A DNA stretch of 11,093 bases, from positions 1 to 11,093 of the forward strand of contig JADGGF010000100.1 of NCBI GenBank assembly GCA_019690055.1, written 5' to 3'. Numbering within the stretch: position 1 is the stretch's first letter; the number at the start of each line of letters is the position of its first letter. The position numbers and the translations under genes were made by a program. The DNA comes from Micromonosporaceae bacterium (GTDB lineage: Bacteria > Actinomycetota > Actinomycetes > Mycobacteriales > Micromonosporaceae). Below, piece by piece: positions 6,180 through 11,093 of the stretch. The notes beneath the pieces were generated by a model. It had not been told where the DNA came from and did no database searches. It was given only the letters and a program-made list of their open reading frames with translations.

Positions 6180-7346
6180 ATGGTTGACACGAGGACGGTT
6201 CTCGACGCGCTCAAGCAGCAGCGGATCGAGACCCCCTCCTGGGCGTACGGCAACTCCGGCACCCGGTTCAAGGTGTTCCCGCAGGAGGGCGTGCCGCGCG
6301 ATCCGTACGAGAAGATCGCCGACGCGGCGACCGTCCACCGGTTCACCGGGGTGGCGCCGTCGGTGGCGCTGCACATTCCGTGGGACAAAGTGGACGACTA
6401 CGCGCACCTGGCCGCCCACGCCGCCGAGCAGGGCGTACGGCTCGGGGCGATCAACTCCAACGTGTTCCAGGACAACGACTACAAGCTGGGCAGCGTCACC
6501 AACCCCGATCCCCGCGTCCGGCGCAAGGCGATCGACCACCTGCTCGAGTGCATCGACATCATGGACGCAACGGGATCGACCGATCTCAAGCTGTGGTTCT
6601 CCGACGGCACGAACTACCCCGGCCAGGACGACGCCCGGCGCCGCATGGACCGGATGGAGGAGGCGCTGCGGGAGACGTACGCCCGGCTGGGCTCCCACCA
6701 GCGGATGCTGCTGGAGTACAAGCTCTTCGAGCCCGCCTTCTACATGACGGACGTGCCGGACTGGGGCACCGCCTACATGCACTGCCTCGCCGTGGGTGAG
6801 CGGGCCCAGGTGGTCGTTGACACCGGTCACCACGCGCCGGGCACCAACATCGAGTTCATCGTGGCCGCCCTGCTGCGGGCGGGGCGCCTGGGCGGTTTCG
6901 ACTTCAACTCGCGGTTCTACGCCGACGACGACCTCATGGTGGGTTCGGCCGACCCGTTTCAGCTGTTCCGCATCATGCACGAGATCGTGCTGGCCGACGC
7001 GCTGCGGCCCGAGGCCAACATCGCGTTCATGCTCGACCAGTGTCACAACATCGAGCCGAAGATCCAGGCGGTGATCCGGTCGGTGATGAACGTGCAGGAG
7101 GCCACGGCCAAGGCCCTGCTCGTCGACCACGCGGCCCTGGCCGCGGCCCAGGACGCCGGCGACGTGCTGGAGGCCAACGCCATCCTCATGGACGCCTACA
7201 ACACCGACGTCCGACCGCTGCTACGGCAGTTGCGCGAGGAGATGGGGATCGACCCCGACCCGATCGCCGCCTACAAACGGTCCGGGTACTACGAAAAGAT
7301 CAAGGCCGAGCGGGTGGGGGGCGTTCAGGCGGGCTGGGGCGCCTGA
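6180..7346 (+). CDS. rhaI: L-rhamnose isomerase
   Basis: This 388-aa cytoplasmic enzyme interconverts L-rhamnose and L-rhamnulose, the first step of the pathway. It is a TIM-barrel sugar isomerase of the RhaI type (Gram-positive and Pseudomonas stutzeri group) rather than a close E. coli RhaA relative. Landmarks are TPSWAYGNSGTRF (18-30), LLEYK with Glu179, VVVDTGHH with Asp214 and His217, YADDDL with Asp249 and Asp251, and FMLDQCHNIEPK with Asp286. The spacing matches the two-metal site I recall for P. stutzeri (Glu219, Asp254, His257, His281, Asp289, Asp291, Asp327), except that the His281 equivalent is Asp241 (GGFDFNSRF). The ATG is fixed by an ideal Shine-Dalgarno sequence in the third 18-bp repeat. 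The stop codon lies in a small inverted repeat. Confidence 0.94.
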   Translation: MVDTRTVLDALKQQRIETPSWAYGNSGTRFKVFPQEGVPRDPYEKIADAATVHRFTGVAPSVALHIPWDKVDDYAHLAAHAAEQGVRLGAINSNVFQDNDYKLGSVTNPDPRVRRKAIDHLLECIDIMDATGSTDLKLWFSDGTNYPGQDDARRRMDRMEEALRETYARLGSHQRMLLEYKLFEPAFYMTDVPDWGTAYMHCLAVGERAQVVVDTGHHAPGTNIEFIVAALLRAGRLGGFDFNSRFYADDDLMVGSADPFQLFRIMHEIVLADALRPEANIAFMLDQCHNIEPKIQAVIRSVMNVQEATAKALLVDHAALAAAQDAGDVLEANAILMDAYNTDVRPLLRQLREEMGIDPDPIAAYKRSGYYEKIKAERVGGVQAGWGA

Positions 7347-7377
7347 CGCTGTGTCAGGCCTGATGCTGTGTCAGGAA
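7341..7377. repeat. 17-bp direct repeat with hairpin over the rhaI stop codon
   Basis: GCCTGAC (7341-7347) and GTCAGGC (7353-7359) form a perfect 7-bp stem with a 5-nt loop, and the rhaI TGA (7344-7346) is in the left arm. The segment starting TGACGCTGTGTCAGG at 7344 is repeated 17 bp later at 7361 with one base changed. There is no U tract, so termination is doubtful. Confidence 0.65.
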
Positions 7378-7491
7378 GGACGCCTTGTTGACGCCAAATG
7401 CCCAACAAGGACGCCCTCCTGCACACGCGCGTCAGGAAGGACGCCTTGGTGACGCCAAATGCCGAAGAAGGACGCCTTCCTGACACGGGGC
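7370..7491. repeat. Two tandem 61-bp inverted-repeat units between rhaI and rhaEW
   Basis: Units run at 7370-7430 and 7431-7491. Both share GTCAGGAAGGACGCCTT, then TGACGCCAAATGCC, then AAGGACGCC. In the second unit the ends GTCAGGAAGG (7431-7440) and CCTTCCTGAC (7475-7484) pair perfectly over 10 bp, and each side has an inner AAGGACGCCTT mini-hairpin, giving a long structured element. The first unit's right arm has decayed (CCCTCCTGCAC). The array fills most of the 174-bp gap before the rhaEW start. An in-frame ATG at 7398 inside it is not a believable start. Confidence 0.9.
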
Positions 7492-7508
7492 GGGACCGGT
7501 CCGACACC

Positions 7509-7514
7509 GGAGAG
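7509..7514 (+). promoter_or_regulatory. Ribosome binding site that sets the rhaEW start
   Basis: GGAGAG lies 6 nt before ATG 7521 and 9 nt before the adjacent ATG 7524. It favours these starts over the in-frame ATG at 7398, which has no such signal and would add 41 residues encoded by repeat DNA. Confidence 0.65.
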
Positions 7515-7520
7515 AACGAG

Positions 7521-9554
7521 ATGATGTCCACTGTGGATGAACTGGTGGCCCGGAGCAACCGGCTGGGCGCCGACCCGACGACGACCAACTTCGCCGGCGG
7601 CAACACCTCGGCCAAGGGCGTCGCCATCGACCCGGTGACCGGGACGGAGGTCGAACTGCTGTGGGTGAAGGGGTCCGGGGGTGACCTCGGCACGCTCACC
7701 CCGGCCGGGCTCGCCGTGCTGCGCCTGGACCGGCTGCGGGCGCTCGTCGACGTCTACCCCGGCGTGGAGCGGGAGGACGAGATGGTGGCCGCGTTCGACT
7801 ACTGCCTGCACGGGCGCGGCGGGGCGGCCCCGTCGATCGATACCGCGATGCACGGCCTGGTCGAGGCGGCCCACGTCGACCACTTGCACCCCGACGCCGG
7901 CATCGCCTTCGCCACGGCCGCGGACGGCGAGGCGCTGACGAAGGAGTGCTTCGGCGACCGGGTGCTCTGGGTGCCGTGGCGCCGCCCTGGGTTCCAGCTC
8001 GGGCTGGACATCGCGGCCGTCCACCGGGCCCACCCGGAGGCGATCGGGGTGATCCTCGGCGGGCACGGCATCACGGCCTGGGGCGCGACCAGCGACGAGT
8101 GCGAGGCCCACTCGCGGGAAATCATCCGCCGGGCGCAGGAGTTCATCGACAGCCGCGGGGTGGCCGAGCCGTTCGGGCCGGTGATGCCCGGCTTCGAGCC
8201 CCTCCCCGAGGCGCAGCGGCGGGAGCGGGCGGCCGCCCTGGCCCCGGTGATCCGCGGGCTCGTGTCCACCGACCGGCGCCAGGTCGGGCACTTCACCGAC
8301 GACCCGCGGGTGCTGGACTTCCTGTCCCGGGCCAAGCTCCACGAGCTCGCCGCCCTGGGCACCTCCTGCCCGGACCACTTCCTGCGGACGAAGGTCCGCC
8401 CCATGGTGCTGGACCTGCCGCCGTCAGCGTCCCTTGAGGACGCTGTGGCGAGGCTGCGGGAGCTGCACACCGCCTACCGAGCCGACTACGCCGCCTACTA
8501 CCAGCGGTACGCCACCCCGGACTCGCCGCCGATGCGCGGCGCGGACCCGGCGATCGTGCTCGTGCCCGGGGTCGGCATGTTCTCCTTCGGGGCGAACAAG
8601 CAGACCGCCCGGGTGGCCGGCGAGTACTACATCAACGCCATCAACGCGATGCGCGGGGCGGAGGCGATCTCGCGGTACGAGCCGATCGACGAATCGGAGA
8701 AGTTCCGCATCGAGTACTGGGCTCTGGAGGAGGCCAAGCTCGCCCGGGCGCCCAAGCCGAAGCCGCTGACCGGCCGCATCGCGCTGGTGACCGGTGGCGG
8801 CTCGGGGATCGGTCTGGCCACGGCCCGCCGGCTCGCCGCCGAGGGCGCCTGCGTCGTGGTGGCCGACCGCTCCGCCCCGGCCGCCGAGCAGGCCGCGGCG
8901 GAGCTCGGCGGGCCCGACGTGGCCGTCGCCGTGGGCGGGGACGTGACCAGTGCGTCCGATGTGGACGGGATGGTGCGGGCGGCAGCCCTGGCGTACGGTG
9001 GCGTCGACCTGGTCGTGAACAACGCCGGACTGTCGGTGTCGAAGTCGTTGCTGGAGACGACCGAGGAGGACTGGGACCGCCAGCACGACGTCATGGCGAA
9101 GGGATCGTTCCTCGTCTCCCAGGCGGCGGCCCGGGTGATGATCGCCCAGGGCCTGGGCGGGGACATCGTCTACATCGTGTCGAAGAACTCGGTCTTCGCC
9201 GGGCCGAACAACGTCGCGTACGGGGCCGCCAAGGCCGACCAGGCGCACCAGGTGCGGCTGCTCGCCGCGGAGCTTGGCGAGTACGGGATCCGCGTGAACG
9301 GGGTCAACCCCGACGGGGTCGTCCGCGGCTCGGGCATCTTCGCCAGCGGCTGGGGCGCCCAGCGGGCCGCGGTGTACGGCATACCGGAGGAGGAGCTGGG
9401 CGCCTTCTACGCCAAGCGGACCCTGCTCAAGCGCGAGGTGCTGCCCGAGCACGTGGCCAACGCCGTCTTCGTGCTCACGGCCGGGGAGCTGTCGCACACC
9501 ACCGGACTGCACATTCCCGTCGACGCCGGGGTCGCGGCCGCGTTCCTGCGCTAG
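7521..9554 (+). CDS. rhaEW: Bifunctional rhamnulose-1-phosphate aldolase / L-lactaldehyde dehydrogenase
   Basis: This 677-aa fusion enzyme carries out two consecutive steps. The N-terminal class II aldolase/adducin-like domain (about 1-415) cleaves rhamnulose-1-phosphate to DHAP and L-lactaldehyde; the C-terminal short-chain dehydrogenase (about 415-677) oxidises lactaldehyde to L-lactate with NAD(P). Aldolase landmarks are GGNTSAKG (26-33, phosphate binding) and metal-binding histidines in HVDHLHPD (118-125) and GGHGIT (His182). SDR landmarks are TGGGSGIG (424-431, nucleotide binding), NNAG (500-503) and the catalytic Ser554, Tyr567 and Lys571, correctly spaced. The usual catalytic Asn in the VNxxG motif is Met here (DVMAKG). 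Fusions of this kind are known in Bacillus, Chloroflexus and actinobacteria. The product L-lactate is the substrate of the upstream LutABC. The start could be ATG 7521 or 7524. Confidence 0.93.
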   Translation: MMSTVDELVARSNRLGADPTTTNFAGGNTSAKGVAIDPVTGTEVELLWVKGSGGDLGTLTPAGLAVLRLDRLRALVDVYPGVEREDEMVAAFDYCLHGRGGAAPSIDTAMHGLVEAAHVDHLHPDAGIAFATAADGEALTKECFGDRVLWVPWRRPGFQLGLDIAAVHRAHPEAIGVILGGHGITAWGATSDECEAHSREIIRRAQEFIDSRGVAEPFGPVMPGFEPLPEAQRRERAAALAPVIRGLVSTDRRQVGHFTDDPRVLDFLSRAKLHELAALGTSCPDHFLRTKVRPMVLDLPPSASLEDAVARLRELHTAYRADYAAYYQRYATPDSPPMRGADPAIVLVPGVGMFSFGANKQTARVAGEYYINAINAMRGAEAISRYEPIDESEKFRIEYWALEEAKLARAPKPKPLTGRIALVTGGGSGIGLATARRLAAEGACVVVADRSAPAAEQAAAELGGPDVAVAVGGDVTSASDVDGMVRAAALAYGGVDLVVNNAGLSVSKSLLETTEEDWDRQHDVMAKGSFLVSQAAARVMIAQGLGGDIVYIVSKNSVFAGPNNVAYGAAKADQAHQVRLLAAELGEYGIRVNGVNPDGVVRGSGIFASGWGAQRAAVYGIPEEELGAFYAKRTLLKREVLPEHVANAVFVLTAGELSHTTGLHIPVDAGVAAAFLR

Positions 9555-9580
9555 CGGGGTCGCCCGGACGCGCCGGTCGC

Positions 9581-9646
9581 GGTCGTGGCGAGGTGACGGA
9601 CGCCGTACGACCGGGTGGCCGGCGTACGCCAGGGCACGCCACGACC
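9581..9646. other. Nested inverted repeats in the rhaEW-rhaB gap
   Basis: GGTCGTGGCG (9581-9590) pairs perfectly with CGCCACGACC (9637-9646). Inside the loop is the perfect palindrome GGCGTACGCC (9621-9630). The 120-bp gap 9555-9674 shows no promoter. In RNA this could be an attenuator, a processing or stability element, or a weak terminator limiting rhaB. The pairing is seen directly; the role is a guess. Confidence 0.5.
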
Positions 9647-9657
9647 CGCACCCAGAG

Positions 9658-9666
9658 AAAGGAGGG
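9658..9666 (+). promoter_or_regulatory. Ribosome binding site that sets the rhaB GTG start
   Basis: AAAGGAGGG is a strong Shine-Dalgarno sequence 8 nt before GTG 9675. The ATG at 9667 directly after it is in another frame and too close, so GTG is the start. Confidence 0.8.
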
Positions 9667-9674
9667 ATGACGAG

Positions 9675-11093
9675 GTGGTCACGGTCGCCGCGGTCGACCT
9701 CGGGGCCTCGAGTGGCCGGGTGATGCTGGGCCGGGTCAGCGGCGTGAGCCCGACGGGCGGCCTCGCCGAGGGCCACCTCACGCTTGAGGAACTGGCCCGG
9801 TTCCCGAACGAACCGGTACGCGTCGGCGGCCGGCTGCACTGGGACATCCTGGCCCTGTATCGGTCCATTGTGGAGGGCCTGCGGGCCGCGCCGCGGCTGG
9901 ACGGGATCGGCATCGACTCGTGGGGCGTCGACTACGGCCTGCTCGACGCCGACGGCGTGCTGCTGAGTAACCCCGTGCACTACCGCGACGCGCGCACGGA
10001 CGGCGTACCGGAGCGGGTCTTCGCCGAGGTGAGCGCGGCCGAGCTGTACCGCCGCACGGGTATCCAGGTCCTGCCGTTCAACACGGTGTTCCAGCTCGCC
10101 GCCAGCCGGGGCACGGCCGCGCTGGCCAACGCCCGCACCATGCTGCTCATCCCGGACCTGCTCACGTACTGGCTCACCGGCGACATCGGCGCCGAGCTCA
10201 CCAACGCCTCGACCACGGCCCTGCTCGACCCGCGCACCGGCGCGTGGGACACCGACCTGATGGCCGCGCTGGGCCTCGACGCCGGGCTGCTGCCGCCGCT
10301 GCGCGAGCCGGGCACGCTGGCCGGGCCGCTGCACCCCGACGTGGCCGAGGAGATTGGACAGTCCAATCAGGTCATCCGGGTCGCCTCCCACGACACGGCC
10401 TCCGCGGTCGCGGCGGTGCCGGCCTCGCACGACCGGTTCGCCTACATCTCCTGCGGCACCTGGTCCCTGGTGGGCGTGGAGCTGACCGAGCCGGTGGTGA
10501 CCGAGGAGAGCCGCGCGGCCAACTTCACCAACGAGCGTGGGATCGACGGGACGATCCGGTACCTGCGCAACGTCATGGGGCTCTGGCCGCTGCAGGAGTG
10601 CCTACGCACCTGGCGGGCCCAGGGGCTGGGGGCCGACCTGGCCGAGTTGCTCGCTGCGGCCGCGACCCGCGAGGCGAACACCACCATCATCGACATCGAC
10701 GATCCGGCATTCCTGCCGCCGGGCGACATGCCGGAGCGGATCGTCGAGGCGTGCCGCCGCGCCGGCCAGACCGTGCCGACCGACCGGGTCGGCATCGTCC
10801 GGTGCATTGTGGACAGTCTCGCCGTGGCGCACCGCAGGGCGGTCGAGGACGCCGTACGCCTGTCCGGCCGGCCGGTCGAGGTGGTGCACCTCATCGGCGG
10901 CGGCTCGCACAACGAGCTGCTCTGCCAGGCCACCGCCGACGCCTGCGGGCTGCCGGTCGTCGCCGGCCCGGCCGAGGCGACGGCGATCGGCAACGTCCTG
11001 GTCCAGGTGAGGGCCCTGCTGTTGGCGCGAGCCCAGAGCGGGGCCGGGCCGGCCGACGGTGCGGGCGGGTCAGGCGCCGCCGCGCCCCGACCG
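9675..11093 (+). CDS. rhaB: Rhamnulokinase, cut by the window's right edge
   Basis: The frame stays open from GTG 9675 to the last base, giving 473 residues of an FGGY-family kinase that phosphorylates L-rhamnulose with ATP to rhamnulose-1-phosphate, the RhaEW substrate. Landmarks are VAAVDLGASSGR (4-15, first phosphate-binding loop), GIDSWGVDYGLL, RDARTDG, SHDTASAV with the presumed catalytic base Asp240 (matching Asp237 of E. coli RhaB), SCGTWSLVG, and IGGGSHNELLCQATADACGLPV (GGGS at 408-411, ATP site). Homologues are about 480-490 aa, so the stop should be near. After GNVLVQ the tail turns into an Ala/Gly/Pro-rich run that does not resemble the usual RhaB C-terminus. It follows rhaEW by 120 bp and is probably the last or a late gene of the operon. 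Confidence 0.92.
   Translation, partial: MVTVAAVDLGASSGRVMLGRVSGVSPTGGLAEGHLTLEELARFPNEPVRVGGRLHWDILALYRSIVEGLRAAPRLDGIGIDSWGVDYGLLDADGVLLSNPVHYRDARTDGVPERVFAEVSAAELYRRTGIQVLPFNTVFQLAASRGTAALANARTMLLIPDLLTYWLTGDIGAELTNASTTALLDPRTGAWDTDLMAALGLDAGLLPPLREPGTLAGPLHPDVAEEIGQSNQVIRVASHDTASAVAAVPASHDRFAYISCGTWSLVGVELTEPVVTEESRAANFTNERGIDGTIRYLRNVMGLWPLQECLRTWRAQGLGADLAELLAAAATREANTTIIDIDDPAFLPPGDMPERIVEACRRAGQTVPTDRVGIVRCIVDSLAVAHRRAVEDAVRLSGRPVEVVHLIGGGSHNELLCQATADACGLPVVAGPAEATAIGNVLVQVRALLLARAQSGAGPADGAGGSGAAAPRP

Noticed and set aside
7398..7520. N-terminal extension of RhaEW from ATG 7398
   Set aside because: The 41 extra residues are encoded by the 61-bp repeats, have no Shine-Dalgarno sequence, and do not belong to the aldolase domain. 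GGAGAG before 7521 supports the shorter protein.
8424..10430. 668-aa open frame on the minus strand
   Set aside because: It lies antisense to rhaEW and rhaB, crosses their gap, and its Arg/Gly/His/Asp-rich composition is what high-GC antisense frames give. The sense genes have clear family motifs.

Overview
The window is very GC-rich, with strong third-position G/C bias, GTG starts and ATGA-type overlaps. Together with the protein sequences this points to a high-GC actinomycete. The exact family cannot be fixed from 11 kb; Micromonosporaceae or Pseudonocardiales would fit. The locus is an L-rhamnose catabolic island that also carries the enzymes that dispose of its three-carbon by-product.

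Layout. Positions 1-336 hold a short 17-bp tandem repeat, a well-formed promoter (TTGACA, 17-bp spacer, TAACTT) and a LacI-type operator at the expected start of transcription. They drive a monocistronic lipoprotein sugar-binding protein of an ABC importer (337-1668). A 12-bp perfect stem at 1734-1765 lies between this gene and a convergent LacI-family repressor (1931-2971, minus strand). Divergent from the repressor, a second promoter shares an identical 11-nt -35 region with the first and carries a palindromic operator (3110-3123). It opens an apparent operon: lutA (3138), lutB (4036), lutC (5496), rhaI (6180), rhaEW (7521) and rhaB (9675, running off the right edge close to its expected end).

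Pathway. The binding protein would deliver rhamnose or a rhamnose-containing glycan. RhaI converts L-rhamnose to L-rhamnulose and RhaB phosphorylates it. The aldolase half of RhaEW splits rhamnulose-1-phosphate into DHAP and L-lactaldehyde, and the dehydrogenase half oxidises lactaldehyde to L-lactate. LutABC then oxidises L-lactate to pyruvate. This combination of rha and lut genes is already known from comparative genomics, so I do not claim a new pathway.

What stands out is in the gaps and in the active sites. Every gap between operon genes, except the lutB/lutC overlap, contains repeats or inverted repeats, and the families differ: three 42-bp palindromic units before lutB, three 18-bp units each carrying a Shine-Dalgarno sequence before rhaI, two 61-bp hairpin units before rhaEW, and nested inverted repeats before rhaB. 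RhaI has Asp where the structurally characterised enzymes have a metal-binding His. The SDR half of RhaEW has Met at the usual catalytic Asn position. A near-palindromic 11-mer recurs inside several coding regions in one codon phase. No ABC permease, ATPase or mutarotase gene is present in the window, and I see no RNA gene, transposon or CRISPR array.
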